A stretch of DNA of 64,000 nt from assembly GCA_018697195.1 (NCBI GenBank), contig CM031869.1:15177751-15241750 (forward strand), written 5' to 3'. Below, one piece after another: positions 38,200 to 50,900 of this stretch (positions within the stretch are counted from its first letter, which is position 1; the number at the start of each line of letters is the position of its first letter). The position numbers were made by a program, and so were the translations under genes. The stretch is from Certhia americana. Taxonomy: Eukaryota > Chordata > Aves > Passeriformes > Certhiidae. The notes beneath the pieces were generated by a model. That model ran no database searches, had not been told where the DNA came from, and was given only the letters and a program-made list of their open reading frames with translations.

Positions 38200-38250
38200 A
38201 ATTGTAGTCACAGACTGGTTTGAGCTGGAAGGGACCTTAAAGCTCTTGGT
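38200..38250 (-). mobile_element. Short CR1 3' end (antisense)
   Basis: TCACAGACTGGTTTGAGCTG followed by GAAGGGACCTTAAAGCTC matches the reverse CR1 terminus. It is a very short remnant. Confidence 0.7.
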
Positions 38251-38489
38251 GGAAGGGGTGAGCTGGGATGGCCAGGGGAGAAGCAGCTGGACCTCCAGGG
38301 GGAAGCATTTATCACTCAGGTGTGATTTGTGAGGATAGCTTTGGGCTTTCCAGCTTAGGGTGGAACTGGGCACAAGGAGAATCCCCAGCTGGGAGCAGGG
38401 GGAAGGTGAGGACAAGCAGAAGGGAGCTGAGGGACAGTAGGGTCTGCTCTATTCCTTCATTCGGTGTGGGTGAAAAAACACAGCTAAAA

Positions 38490-40750
38490 CGAGGATATAT
38501 ACCCCCCGAAGGCCCCGAATTAGGAAATACCCGCAGCCACGGGTGTTTCCCTCCACCCGGTCCCCTCGTCCCGGGGCTCAGCGGCCGCTCCGCTCCCCGC
38601 GGCCGGGCGAGGGCAGCAGAGGCCGGGAAGCGGCGAGGCCGGGCCGGGAATGGCCATGGCCATGGGGATGGGGATCCCCCGTTCCACCCGCACCCCGCGC
38701 TGCCAGCGGGCCACGACACTGCCAGCACCGGCATTTAGGAAGCTGCTCTCGTTAGCAGTAATAAAACTAGTTGTTATTTCTATTTTTTATTATTATCGTT
38801 GAAAGCCCGTGAACCCCGAGTAGAGCAGATGTGTTCTGCGATGCTCCAGTCCCCAAATCCTCCCTCAGGTGTCTCCTGCTGACACAAAGGGAATGTCCAG
38901 CTGCTGTGTCTGCTCAGCATCCTCTGGGAAACCCACGGAGCAGGACAGGGCAGGCTGGGGGTGCCTCCAGCACCGAGGACAAGGAACATCACCTCATTGC
39001 TGCCTTCTCTTGCAGACTCAGGACCAGGATGGGAGATGCTGGACCACCACCACTCCCTGTCTGGCAGGGCACCCCCAATCTGACCACCCCTAAAGGAGCC
39101 ATCCCCTAAAGGAGGCACCCCGAGGTGCCTGGAGAAGGCATCTTGGGGCTGCACGGTGCCAGGCTGGGGTTCACCCCCCGGGACCCTCACACCTCCACCG
39201 AGGAGCTCCGGGCACAAGGGGTGTCCCTGCCCTGGCTGCCCTGATGTCCCACAGCCGGGCTGATCTCAGGGTGTCCCCCGGCGCCAGCTCCTTCCTCCCT
39301 GGCCTGGCTCGCTCCTTGTCCTGCCATCTTGCGCCTGTGAATAATTCACCGTCCCTGTCCCCGTTGTTTCCTTGCAGGTATTTATAGCCCGTGATCACGT
39401 CTCCTTGGAGGCAGCTCGCACCGCCGCCGTGTAAATTTAGCTCCCGTCGTCTCTCACATGTCATGCCCTCCAGCCCTCGCAGGAGCCCTTCCATGCGGCT
39501 CCTTTCTGGAGCCCCCACATCCCCCGTCCATCGCTGCCCCCATGGCTGGCCGGAGCCCCCTGGGCAGCGGTGCTGCGGGTGCCGTGCCGTGCCCGGTGTC
39601 CCCGTGCCTGCCGGGCCAGCTCAGCTTCTCTCCGGCAGCTGCACGGGGCCACCGAGCCCTTCAGCTGCTGCGGCACGGGGGATGCTTTGAAATTCCTGGG
39701 CTGCCATCTGTGCTATGCAAATCCCCCAATCTGACGGCTGCGTGCGGACCCGCTTCCGGACCCGGCGATGGAGCTGTTATTATCCTGCTCCTCCTTCCAG
39801 CGGCACATTCGGGGGAGCAGAAACATCCCCCCTTCTCCTGCCGCTCCCCTGACAGCCATCCCTCTGCTCTGCCCGAGCTGGGCCGTGGAATGAAGAGGGA
39901 ACGGGGCAGTTCTGGGCTCGGGGGGATGGCTGCTCCACGAGGTCACCCGGGGTGCTCGGTCTGGCTGCCGGTGTCACGGTACCTCCGTCCTCGCCGAGAA
40001 ATGGAGCCAGGGCCGGGACTTCAGCACACAGGTGGGCTCCGAGGATGGGGACCGGCAGGGACTGAGCACACCCAGCCATTGAAGCAGCCGATGGGCAGGG
40101 TCCCGGCACGGGAATGCGGCAGGAGCAGTGCCCGTGTCCCGGTCCCGGTCCCCTCAGGGCCCCAGGGTCCCTGTCCCCAGCCGGGACATGAGCCACAGGC
40201 GACACAGCACAGGCAGGACCAAGCACCCTCCCCCGTGCCCCATTCCCCACCCTAGTGCTGCTGTGCAAATACCCCCAGCTTCTCCCCAAATTCACCTGAG
40301 CGGTGCTGGGGGGGGCTGAGGCTGTACCCACGGGTGCCGAGATGGCAGCGAGGGGCTGCCGTGCCCAGCACAGCGCCTGCTCCGTGCTCTTTAAACTCCG
40401 ATGCGCTGGGAAGGTGGCAGTGGCTCCCTGGGGTGGCGAGGGAAGCGGGGGGCACGTTTGCCAGCACGGAGCGAGGGAGGTAATTAATGAGCATCCTGCG
40501 CTGCTCCCCGCTGTGCCTCCATCCCCCCAGGACCCCTCGGCCGGCAGCGCGGGTACCGCCTGCTCCTGCCGGCGCTGGGGGCCGGGGGACCTGGCGGCAC
40601 GGGGCCTCGTTAATATTTTAGGAGCTCTTTTGTCCGCAGGGGATGGGGAGGCTCGTTCGCAATCGCCTTTCATCTCCGTGAGGCCTCCGCGCGGCTCCAG
40701 CCTCTTATCTGCCGCCTCCTCGCTGCTTCGCTACAGCTTGTTATGGGGCT
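38490..40750. promoter_or_regulatory. GC-rich domain with candidate conserved non-coding blocks
   Basis: CpG-rich DNA begins near 38490 and continues in patches to about 40740. AT-rich blocks that stand out from their GC-rich surroundings lie at 38745-38815 (TAATAAAACTAGTTG, TATTATTATCG), 39335-39445 (GTGAATAATTCACCG, GTATTTATAGCCC) and 40480-40500 and 40608-40720 (GTAATTAATGAGC, CTTATCTGCC, a GATA-type site). Such contrast is typical of developmental enhancers. A 265-codon open frame at 39458-40255 has no recognisable domain and Pro/Ala/Gly-rich composition, so I do not call it a gene. Confidence 0.4.
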
Positions 40751-41018
40751 TGGGTTGTTGTTTTTTTTCCTGGGAAGGGTTGGAAAAAAAGCCTGGCTGC
40801 TCCTGGCCAAAGGGCATCCGCCAGCCGTGCTGGCGGCAGCTGCTGGAGCATCCCCACACGGCTCCTGCCTGCCTGCTGCCGTTCCTCTGCCGCCTGCTCG
40901 GGGCTGCAGCCCTGCCCAGGCTGTGCTGTGCCAAGGGCTGGAGCTGGATGTGTCCCTGGTGGTCCTGGGGAGGACTGGGAGGCGACTGCTGAGCCTGGGC
41001 CCGTGTGATGTCAGGGTT

Positions 41019-41051
41019 TTGTGTGTGTGTATGTGTGTGTGTGTGTGTGTG
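41019..41051. repeat. (TG)n microsatellite
   Basis: A dinucleotide GT run of about 16 units with one A interruption (GTGTATGTGTG), likely length-variable between individuals. Confidence 0.95.
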
Positions 41052-42284
41052 CACACTGCCTGCCTGTGCCATGGGTGAAACTGGAGACCCTCGAGGGCTG
41101 TGCCAAGGGGTCCATGGATCCACTGAAACCCCATCCCCTGCCCAGTGGGAACATGAAAAACCAGCCCTGGCTGGCTGGGACGGGGCAGAGCCAAGGTGCA
41201 GAGCTGGGCTGATGTGAGGAGGAAGAGGGTGATGAAGGAGAAAGTACCTGGAGGGGGAAATGGGAGCTGAGCTGCATTTCTGCTCCCCCTCTGAGCTGGG
41301 GAGGGTAAGCAAAGTTGGGAGAGCAGAGGGTTGGGAAGAGTTCTGGCTCAGCCCTGCAGCTTTAACAGCCCTATGGATGATTGTGTCTAGGTCCTGCCTT
41401 GGACCTCTCCTTCATCCTCCCCTTGCTCCTCTTGCCATCTGGGGCAATGCCTCACTGTCCCCAGATCCCAAACTCATGGTCTTGGTTCCTTTTATCCCTC
41501 CCAGCCAGTGCTGCCCATGATGTCCCTTCTCCAGTGATGCTCCCAGCTGACTGAGAGGTGTGGGCAGCTCAGGGCCCCTGCTTGGGGTTCTGGGAGGCCT
41601 CCAGGTGATCCCCCATGCACACACAGGCTCTCCTGGGGACTGTGCTGCCTGTCTCTTTGATTCTGTCCGACCCCTGTGCCACAGAAAACTGAGGCAACAG
41701 GACTTAGCTTGTCCTGGAAAAAGCCCACCCCATTGCCTGGCCACCTCCAAGTCAGGGCACGGCCCTGGCAATGATAAGATGTGCCAATCCCACCAGAGCT
41801 GAACCTATCTGTCTGTCCCTTTGCCCAAGTAACAACTTGGATCCCCAGAGGAAATGTGGCTGAAGGCCTTCAGGGGAGTTTTCCAGCTGTGTTCTGCCAA
41901 GGCTGACAGCTTCTTCCCGTGGGAAGGTCCTTCCCCATCACTCAGTGATGCACAACAGGGTTCAAAGCTCCTTCACTGCACACCCCAGCTGCAGGCACAC
42001 CAGTGGGGACTGCTGTTGTCCCCTGGGGAGATGGCATCCTCCTGGCACTGGCACTGCTGCCAGGTCACCCCAGCTGGCAATCCAGGCTCAGGGACCTCAG
42101 GGAGGGCTGGCGCCTGCGCTCAGGAAGGCGGTGAGCTCACGGGTTTAATTTTCTCAAGGCTTCGTTTGGCTCTGACATGTGATCCTCGCTACAGGAAGGA
42201 CGCGGCGAATGCGTCGTCCCCCGGGGCTGCCTGACTCGACCTTGTGGGAAGAGGTAAGAGCACAGCATGGCTTTTCCGCCCCAC

Positions 42285-43440
42285 TGGTGTCGCTTCCAAC
42301 AGCAATTTAATATCTCCCTGATAACCCAGGCCGAGTTTCAGGCACTGTTAAAAAAAATAAAGCATCTGCTGATAAAAGTCGATGTCCTCAGTTGAAATCC
42401 CCGGTGTGGGTCTGCATGGCTGGCCCCACACTGCAGCTGTTCATCGCCAGCTTCAGACTTATCCTTGTCCTCTGGCAGGGCCCTGATGCCCTCCTGGAGA
42501 GGACAGTGGGACCATGGGGACTTCCAACATGGGGTCTGTCACCCCTGGGCTCTGTGCCCAGCGGAGGGGGAATGCTCACCAGCCCCATCTGGGACACAGT
42601 GGCAGCTGTGGCAGCTCCATCCCACCCCGTGACAAAGCTGCCATCACTCCCCCCCTTCCCTCCCAGCATCCCAGACATCCCCACATGGTCCCACCCATGG
42701 GGCAGATGTACAAGGACTTTCCCCAAGCAAGGGAAAATCTGGGATGCTCCCTTTGGGTGTGCACAGCCACCTCGCTGGGAACCAGCACGGGCTGCAGGGG
42801 TTGGGGCTCACTTTGGATGCAGCAGGACTGGGGATGTGCTCAGCCCGGGCATGACCCTCGAGGCTGGTCTGGCCATGCACATTTCTCCAGGTCTCTGCTC
42901 CTGGCTCTGTGGGCTCACTTTTCTGGTTCCCCTTGCTGAGCTTGGTTCCCTGTGGTCACCTCTGTGAGCTCTCCAGCACCTCCAGAATGGAGGTCCCTTG
43001 GGCATGGCTTGCTTGACATGAATCTCCAGGCTCGGTTCTCCAGGCACACCTTGCCAGAGGTGTCTTCCAGGCTCGATGCCTCCGTGGTGGTTCCCAGTGC
43101 TTCCCGGGGCTCTCCCCATCAGCCCGGTGCCAGCAGAGGGCCTCCCTTACCAGCACAGCACCGTCTGGAAATTATAAAACACATTATCTATTTGGCAAAA
43201 CTTTGTGCAAGGATCAGGAAAAGGGCTGGAATCCGTTCTCCTCCAGGAGACCGGAGACAGCGTGTCCCCCCCGGCTTCTGTTTTCAATGCCAGCACTCAG
43301 CCGCGTTAAAGCCGTGGGAGCGTTCGTCATTAAAATAGCAATTGTGGAGTCAGGCAATAAATTTAACATCATAAAAGGCGCTGGGACGGTCTCGCTCATC
43401 TGTTGCTCTTCAAAGAAAAGTGTTAGTTGCTTCCGAAAAA
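42285..43440. promoter_or_regulatory. Candidate conserved non-coding elements
   Basis: Three AT-rich blocks stand out in GC-rich DNA: 42295-42385 (CAATTTAATATCTCCCTGAT, AAATAAAGCATCTGCTGAT), 43165-43215 (GAAATTATAAAACACATTAT) and 43300-43400 (CGTCATTAAAATAGCAATTG, AATAAATTTAACATC). They carry homeodomain-type ATTA/TAAT cores and no open coding frame. Conservation is inferred from composition only. Confidence 0.35.
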
Positions 43441-43923
43441 AAAAAAAAAATTGGGAAGAAGCAGGTGAGAAGGGACGGGGTGGCAGCTCTCCCTGACTGC
43501 TGGGGCGCTGCAGAGGTGACCTTTTGGGGTGCCCATGGGGTTGGGGGTGCTGGAGGAGGGGGCGGTGGGGCTGGGGCTCTTTCCAGGTGATGGAGTTTCC
43601 TCTCTGCGTGCCGCAGTGTCATGAGCAGGGGCGGGGGGCTGTGTGGGAACATCTCCCCTTCTGCTGGTGGGGTGCTCTGTCCCCCTGTCACCAGGGAATG
43701 AGGGACACCCAGCAGGCAGGGTGACATCGGCCAGGGCTCGCTGCTCTGTCCTGCACCCCTGCGGCGCCTCTGGGTCCCCCTGGGCTGGGACCACCCCGCT
43801 GTCGCCGCCAGCGCCCGCCGATAGCCATCATCTCCCAACGCCAGGCTCCGGCCGCCGGCGTCTGCCGGCAGAATTAGCCGTCGGATTGGAACCGTTCGCT
43901 AAATAATTCAGGCGATTTCTTCC

Positions 43924-43961
43924 TTTTTTTTTTTTTTTCCTTTTTTTTTTTTTTTTTTTGA

Positions 43962-44005
<44 letters not shown>

Positions 44006-44010
44006 CCTTT
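43924..44010. repeat. Long poly(T) tract
   Basis: Nearly 80 T residues are broken only by CC and GAAAAC. They lie inside otherwise CpG-rich DNA. A reverse-oriented poly(A) tail of a retrocopy is one possibility, but no coding remnant is recognisable on either side. Confidence 0.9.
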
Positions 44011-44584
44011 AAGGTCGGAGTATTTTCCAGGCTGGGTTTCCATCGAGGGGGTGCGGGCACGCTCAGGCAATACCGCCATGTGTTTACAGCTCAGCTCCCG
44101 GCGTTATTTAGGGATTGTAAAACCACAGCAGCTCGCTCGCTCACACACACCCCCCCCCCCTCCCGGCTCGCCGCAGCCAATTTTTTTCCTCCATGCGGCT
44201 CTCGTTGCAGCGGCAAAGGTCAACCCCGCTCCTTTGAAAGCAGCACCCCCCCTCCCTTATCAGATTTAGGAATCCTTGGGGGAGGTTGAAGCCGAAATGC
44301 AGGCAAAGCCAGCTGGCCGCGGTCCGGCCGGGAGGGGCGGTGGGGCTGGAGGGTGGGAAGGAAGGAGGGAGGTGAAGGAGGAGGAGGGCGGTGGGATGAG
44401 CCCCCGCGCCCGGGCGGGGCAGCACCGGCAGCAGCGAGTGCGTGAATAATGGGGGCGCAGGGAACACAGCTGATAGCGCCGGGCTCGGGAGGGGAACTGG
44501 GTGTGAGGAGAGAATCGCTGCCGGGGAGAAGTCAGCGTGGCTCGGGGTGAGGGAGTGGAGTGGCCGGGGGAGCCCCAGAGCACA

Positions 44585-44800
44585 GGGATGGGGGTCACAG
44601 CAGAGGGGTGAGCCCTGCAGGAAAGGGCTGGGGGGGCACGGAGATGGGCTGAGGACTGGGGGTCATGGGGGCAGGGTGAGCTCCATGGAAAGGGGGGTGA
44701 GGGTTGTGACAGACAGCCCATGGAACTGGACTGGGAGGGGCACAGTGGTGGGATGAGCTCTGTGGCAGAGGGATGGCCGTCACAGTGAGGGGATAGTGCC
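44585..44800. repeat. Weak ~60-bp degenerate tandem repeat
   Basis: Three to four loosely similar units follow the pattern GGTCA(C/T)…GGGTGAGC(C/T)C…GGAAAGGG. The similarity is low and boundaries are uncertain. Confidence 0.4.
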
Positions 44801-45179
44801 TGTTGCAAATGTCTGGGCTCTATGGCAGGGCCCAGGAATGGATGGTCCCCTGGGATAATCTGCTCTAGGGGGCACTCCCAGCTCTCTACATCCTTCCTGC
44901 CACCTCGACTGGACAGCCATGGGGCACCTCAGCAAGGCTGACCATGGGGAAGAGCTCTAAGGGGTCATGGCCATCGATGAGGCCATGGTGATGGCAGAGA
45001 GTGGCACAGGGGGTCCCCAGGGAGAGGGAATGAGGCAGCAGGGGACAGGGGAAGAGAGACAAGGACAGAACCCATGTGTGGGGCAGAGCTCGGATGTGGG
45101 GCAGGAGGCTCTGTCAGTGCTGTGGGCAGCCCCAGCCACGGGGCTGGTCGCTCTCCTGGAGACGCTCCCTGCTGGTCTT

Positions 45180-45640
45180 GTCCTGGCCCAGGAACCGCTC
45201 ACGCCTTCAAACTTTGCCAGCGGATGGTTTTTAATTAAAACCAGAAGATGCTGCTCGGCGCCCCGGCCCTTCAGGGATGACCACTGCTCACATCCTTTGC
45301 CTTTGGTCTTCCTGGCTGCACAGCTTGACACGGGGAGATGAAAGTCCCTCCCTGCCAAAAAAGCACCAGGAAAAAAGGGCGGCCATTAAATCACGCCGCC
45401 AAGATGTCCCCAGCTGAGGGTCCAGCGAGGTCCTGCTGACCAGGAGCCGTGGCCAGAGCCAAGCAGCAGCCTGGGGAGTGGGGCTGTTGCCTTCAGCCCT
45501 TCTAAAAATAACAGCTCTGAGCGCAGTGAGCGCCGGGCGCCTAACTGGAACCAGCTTTCCAAACTCCCAGCTGGAAGCAGCTTTAGGAGCCTGCACCAGC
45601 CTTTCTGGGAAAGAGCAATTAAAAATAGCGAGCGTCTGAA
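45180..45640. promoter_or_regulatory. Candidate conserved non-coding elements
   Basis: Blocks at 45200-45250 (TTCAAACTTTGCCAGCGGAT, TTTTAATTAAAACC palindrome), 45380-45410 (GGCCATTAAATCACGCCGCC) and 45500-45635 (CTAAAAATAACAGCTCTGAG, GAGCAATTAAAAATAGCGAG) differ from the GC-rich flanks. No reading frame is maintained across them. Confidence 0.35.
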
Positions 45641-46049
45641 AGCACCGTCCCTGCTGCCTATCCTGCCCCTGCGTGGGGAGGACACGGGGAGCCAGGTTTG
45701 GAGGGGGGGTGTTTCCCTTTGCTCTGCTTGGAAAGGCCAGCAGTGCCTAGAGATGGAGCTGGAAGGATATCGTGGGGGGATCCAGCCTCCCTGATCCCAG
45801 GAGAAAGGGGGCAGTGGGCTCAGACCCCCCCAATAGCTGGGGCTATTCCAGCATTGTCACCTCCTGGTTGTGGGTGCTGGAGCTGGAGCTGGCACGGAGC
45901 TGGGGCCACATCCAGGCTGGAGCCTAAAAGGGCAAAGGCCAGGCTGTCCCAGGGTAGTGTGGATAGAACAACATCCAACAATGCAGGTGGGAGGGGGATT
46001 CCAGGGATAGGTGAGGGGCTCCGAGTGTCCCACATGGACTGCAGCTCAC

Positions 46050-49000
46050 CCACTCATAGGATCCAACCCATCCATCCCCACAGGCTCCACCCCACCCACT
46101 CACATGGGATCCAACACATCCACCATCATGACCTCCAGCTCTGTGGACACATGCTCTCCATCCCACCCTCTCTGGGGCTCAGCCCCATCACTCCTGTGGG
46201 TGCCCATGGCTGGGATGGGTGCTGGACCCCTGTCCACACGGAGGCTGGAGACGGCCCCGTGCAGGTTTAGCTGGGTGGCATGTGCCGGTTGACCCATGCC
46301 AGGTTGATCAGCTCTGTGCCCAGCCCTCGGTTCCATGGCATACAGCCTGCACCCCCACTGCTCCCACTGCTCCCCAGCTCCACGCTCACTCCCTTTCCTC
46401 AACACCAGCCTGGTGGCTTGGCTTCTGGGGTGCCTTGGTTGCCCCTTGGCTGGGCACCCTCCAGGCTGCTCCGGGCATCCGTGTGGTCACATTTCCCCCA
46501 AGCCATGGCTCGCCTGCCAGCGCCTGCCTGCGCTTCCTTCCCCCTCCCTAACGAGAGCAAACAGGGCCAGGGCAGAGCCCCCGAAACTCCCCCAGCGGCG
46601 GCTCCCCGGGCGCTCGTTTCCTCTCTGCTGCGTTCCTCTCCTTACGTCCTAATTCCCTAACGAAGGGCCATGAGAGAGGAAGTCTTGCGGAAGCCCGTCC
46701 TGGCAGTGCCTTCCTGCTTCCAACCCGTGCTCTGGCTCCGGTAGAATGGGATTTCCTTGGGATCAGACACGACCTATTTTGTGGTTTTGGTCTGGCACAA
46801 ACCACGCCGCTCTTCTGCCCCTCTTGCTCAGTCAGGGCCCCCCCCACCCCGTTCTCCTTCCCCTTTTATCTTTATCCAGGTCATGAGCAAGGATGTCCCA
46901 CACCCTCCTTGAAAATGCCAGTGAAATGCTCCTCTTTTCCCGTGCCACCAGTGTGCTGTGGATTTCCAGGTGCCTCCAGGCATCCTGAGTGCTCCAGGTG
47001 TGCCTCCAGCTGAGTGGCTGCCACTGGTACCCATGTCCAGGTGATGGGAAAGCTGGTGTTCTGGGGTTGTCTTGGCATGACAGCTCAACAGCTGTTGTGT
47101 CCCAGTGGGTTTCTGAGCACAAATGGGAATATCCACCATCACCAGGTCTTAGTAATGCACTAATGCCCCTCATCACCCATTCTTTGTCACTACTATGGAG
47201 AAACCCTCTCCCTTTTCCTTTTCCTTTTCTTCCATGTTTCAGGGAGTTCCTGTATCCTTTAGCTTCCCTCACCAACTCCTTCTATCCCCTGCAGACTCCC
47301 TTTTCCACCCTCACTGCATCACAACAGCTGTCAGATCCATGAGAAAGAGGACAATGGTCCCTGAGTGCAGCTCAGGGCTGGGACAAGGGGCTGGAGCAAG
47401 GCTGGAGGATTGGTCACCACTGAGGATGGCCAGCCCTGCCAGCTCAGCCAACACATAGCCACTTCTTCAGGGTAAAATCCTTCCTCTGCATGACCAGGGG
47501 CTTTACTGGGGGTTTTGTTTTCTTTTAGAGCCCCAGCAGTGACACGGGGACCCTGGGCAGACAGAGCAGTGCCCACAGGTCCCACTGCCACAGGACTACG
47601 TTGTGTTGGTGGGGATGGATGCAGATGGGAGTGGGTGTGGTTGGACAGCATGTGAATGATTTTAACAGCCTAGAGGCCTCCTTTGGGGACACTTTGGGAA
47701 CGTGGAGGAAAAAGCAAAGTGGCAATCACCGTGCCTCGGTGCTACCCTGTCATGCTCCCACCTCAGGTAGCTTGGAAAAGTTCAGGAGAGCACAGGAATT
47801 TGTCTCCGCATTCTTTCCCGAGGAAGTTTTGCTCCTGACAAAGGGGATTCATTCCAGTGGATTCCCTGAGGGGATGCTCACAGTGGGGTTCATGAGGAAG
47901 ATGGGCAACTCCCTCAGGGTTCCACCAGGCAGGTGAAGACCAGCTCTGGAGCCCAGGAGGGATCACAAAGGGAGATGGGGCTTCTCCCGCCTCTTCTGTG
48001 CTCACTGCCTTCCCGTGCAGGGCTCGGCCCCACCAGGTGAAGGCAGGAAGGCATCAGGCAGCACAGCAGGGCTGGTGGGAGTAGCATGGTGGGGGGCCCA
48101 GCTGGTGCGTGGGCCCGGGGAGAGGCTGCACAGAGAAAGGAGAAATGGGAAAAAGGCTTCTATAAAGCCCTGGGTGCCATGGGAAGGCAGGCACGGGGTG
48201 AGGCAGGGAGGGCAGAGCTTGAGGGGCACCCCTGTCTCCGGACAGGAGGGGATGGAGAGCCGGTGCTGTGGCAGGGAGCCAGCAGGAGGAAGGCAGAGCC
48301 TGTGGGGTGGATGAAGCACCAGTGACTGAGCTGCACCAATGATCACAGCACTGCCAAAGGCACTGCTGGATTAGGAGCAGCACTCTCCAAGTTGCCCCCA
48401 AACCTTGGTCCCCAGGAACCACCAACACACCCACCAAGCTCCTGCACCCCCCAGCCAGGAGTGGGGTCCTGGGGGTGAGGTGCAGGAGGAACCTTTTCTC
48501 CTGGAGCCACCATCCTGCCCTGCCCAGGGAGCTGCTGGGACCTGCCCCAGGCACTGAAACATGGGTGCCCGTCACCATGGGGCATCCAGCACTGAGCAGA
48601 CAGCCAGCATTGGACACGGAACGAGTCTCTCCACAGGATGACCACTGAACGATACCTTCACACCTCCGGAGTTCTCGACTTGGCTCCTCGAGTGTCACCA
48701 CACCTGCCTTGCTCCGAGGGCTCCTCCATGGCTTTCTGCCAAGGTCATGTCCTGGCCAGCCACTTCTCAGGATGGTATCTCCTGTGGACAGCTGATGGAG
48801 GGGGGATCAAGACAGGACCATAGGCTGGGCTTAACCAAAAGGGATCATTTCCATGAGGTGCAGGGAAAAATGAATCCTCTGACCATGGGAGAGGGCAGGA
48901 AAGGGCTGTGGAGGAATGGCAAGGGAGAAGGTGGCACCCTGAGGGGTGGCGGTGGGAGGTTAGAGGGGTGAAGGTACCACAAGGTGTGTTTAATTCCTGG

Positions 49001-49680
49001 AATGGCTTCAGCAAAGGACGCCCTGACAGCACAGCTCAGTTCCTCCCAGCTGTGCTTGTCTGCAAAACAGCCATCCCTGCTTCCCCAAAATACTTGGGAG
49101 GGCTGGAGTAGGCCAACTCCACCACCCTCATCGATGCTGCAGGGAGCCTATTTTAAGCCTTGCTAACGTAGGAGGATTAAATTTGGCTGGCTGAGACACG
49201 TCCTGCTCCCAGCTGTCCCCCAGCCTCCCCTGAGGTTGGCAGCTCTGCTGCAGGCACGGCTCACGAGGCAGGAGGCTGCCCTGGACCTCCAGGGTCGGTG
49301 GCCCTGCACAAGAGGAACCCAACACTGGGGCATCTCCTTGGATGCACAGGCACTCAGCTCAGGCTGAGGGCAAAAACTCTTCCAGGCATTGGTGTCAACA
49401 GGTTGACCCACAGGAATGTGGTGGGAAGCACCGTGGGATGAGCTCTTGTGGTGTGCATGGGTTTGGAGTGAGCCGGGGTCTCCACCCCATGGTCCCCCCT
49501 ATGAAGTCCTTACCTGGAGGAGCTGATTGAAGTCCCTGCCTTCTCCCCATCCTGGCATCTCCCTGCCTGCCAGGGCTGTCTGTGCTCAGTGAGTCCTGTC
49601 AAGACCCATAAATGAATTTGTCCCTTCCCATGGGGTGCACAGTCCTCCCCTTGCCCTCGCTCCCCTGCACTCCCACAGAT
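46050..49680. other. Intergenic DNA, nothing supported
   Basis: I find no exon, RNA gene or recognisable transposon. A moderately CpG-rich patch at 46540-46680 could be regulatory. The many open frames overlap on both strands and are Pro/Gly/Ser-rich, with no recognisable domains. Confidence 0.5.
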
Positions 49681-49689
49681 CCCCATCAA

Positions 49690-50200
49690 GCTCATTTGTA
49701 TTAATTGACAGAGCACTCATTGCTGGAGGTCTTGCCTAAGAACTTCATGGAAAATTGTGTGTTGCCTGCATGGAATTCCCTGCCCGGTGCCAGCACGGTT
49801 TACGTTTAAGCGAGTGTCACACCCGGCCATCAAGGGCTGCATCACCAGCACCGTCTGCAGCCCGGACAGCCCAGGGCAAACGTTTGGCCGGAGGAAATGA
49901 AGCAAGAGCTGATTTACACCTATTGGGATGGACCACCACTGACCTCCATCGCCGATTCCCGCTGCCACGGGGAGCATCACTCCACTGCTCTTCCTCCCTT
50001 TGCTCATTTGGAAGACGGGGGTAATAATCCCCATCACCTATTTGCGAGGCTGTTGTGAATTTTCATGAGCTCCCATCTGAACGGGGCTTTGAGCAGGAAA
50101 ACTGCTGTATCAGCTCTAGGCAATGATAAACAATACTCAGCATTTACATATTCAAAGCACTTTGATTAACTCTTGGGGTTTAAGGACTTGAGTCGATTCC
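49690..50200. promoter_or_regulatory. Candidate conserved enhancer overlapping an ancient SINE
   Basis: TTGTATTAATTGACAGAGC at 49695 contains TAATTGACAG, a Hox/Pbx-Meis type composite site. The MIR-like remnant (49995-50070) follows, then AT-rich CAATGATAAACAATACTCAG and ACATATTCAAAGCACTTTG. The block is AT-rich within GC-rich DNA and has no coding frame. Function is inferred. Confidence 0.4.
49995..50070 (+). mobile_element. MIR-like ancient SINE remnant
   Basis: CTCATTTGGAAGACGGGGG, TAATAATCCCCATCACCTAT and GGCTGTTGTGAATTTTCATG follow the MIR core-SINE order CTCATCTGTAAAATGGGG, ATAATAATAGTACCTACC, GGGTTGTTGTGAGGATTAAA. MIR family copies are old and survive in sauropsids mostly where they are conserved. 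Assignment to MIR rather than a related core-SINE or L2 tail is uncertain. Confidence 0.55.
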
Positions 50201-50329
50201 CACCCGACCGTAATGGCAGCTGGACGGGGCGAGGGGCGGCGCTGGGGGAGAGCTGAGGGGAGAGCTGGGGGTTCACTCCGCCGGGCAGGGCCAGGAGAAA
50301 CCCCCCCGACAAAGTCACGCAAAGAACCT

Positions 50330-50900
50330 CCTGCCTTAAATCCCTGCCTGGAACGGAGGAAAAATAAATCCGGCTGGTCCCCGCCTGCGGGAAGGGGCAG
50401 ATCCCGGCAAGCGGAGCGGGCGCTGAGCGTGGAGGATCATCGGTTCTGCCGCAGAAGCTGTAACCAGGTGTTAAATAGCTGTGAAATGCTAACTTGATTC
50501 ATGCAGGAGTTGCCAAATAAAGTAATTTTTCTTTTTCCTTTAAGAAAAAATAAATTAGGGAAGGATGGGCCCACGCCTGTCCTGATGCACAGCGCCGTGA
50601 CCTCCTCCCCAGACGCCTGCTAATTCCACGGGGGCAAAAAGCCGCGGAGAGCAAATCCAGGAGCACGGTTTCGCATTTTATTAAGCAGGGTGTGTTTTTT
50701 TTCTTTTTTTTTTTCTCATCAAGACTTCACAATCTCCTGGATTTAAATGCCACCCCCCCACACTCCGCCCCTCCCCAAGGGATGCTCAGCCCCCCCGGGG
50801 TTCCTGCTGCCACAGGATCCTCCAGCATTATTATTGAAATCACTGTCAAAGAAGAGCAAAACCTGGCAAAACTTTGGTGCCGCCCTCTCACCCAGCGACT
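50330..50900. promoter_or_regulatory. Candidate conserved non-coding elements
   Basis: AT-rich blocks lie at 50455-50560 (GTGTTAAATAGCTGTGAAAT, CCAAATAAAGTAATTTTTC), 50665-50695 (TTTCGCATTTTATTAAGCAG) and 50825-50885 (TTATTATTGAAATCACTGTC, CCTGGCAAAACTTTGGTGCC). They lie between CpG-rich segments and have no maintained frame. Confidence 0.35.

Noticed and set aside
39458..40255. 265-codon + frame
   Set aside because: Overlapped by a 297-codon minus frame; neither shows a recognisable domain or plausible splice-flanked exon.
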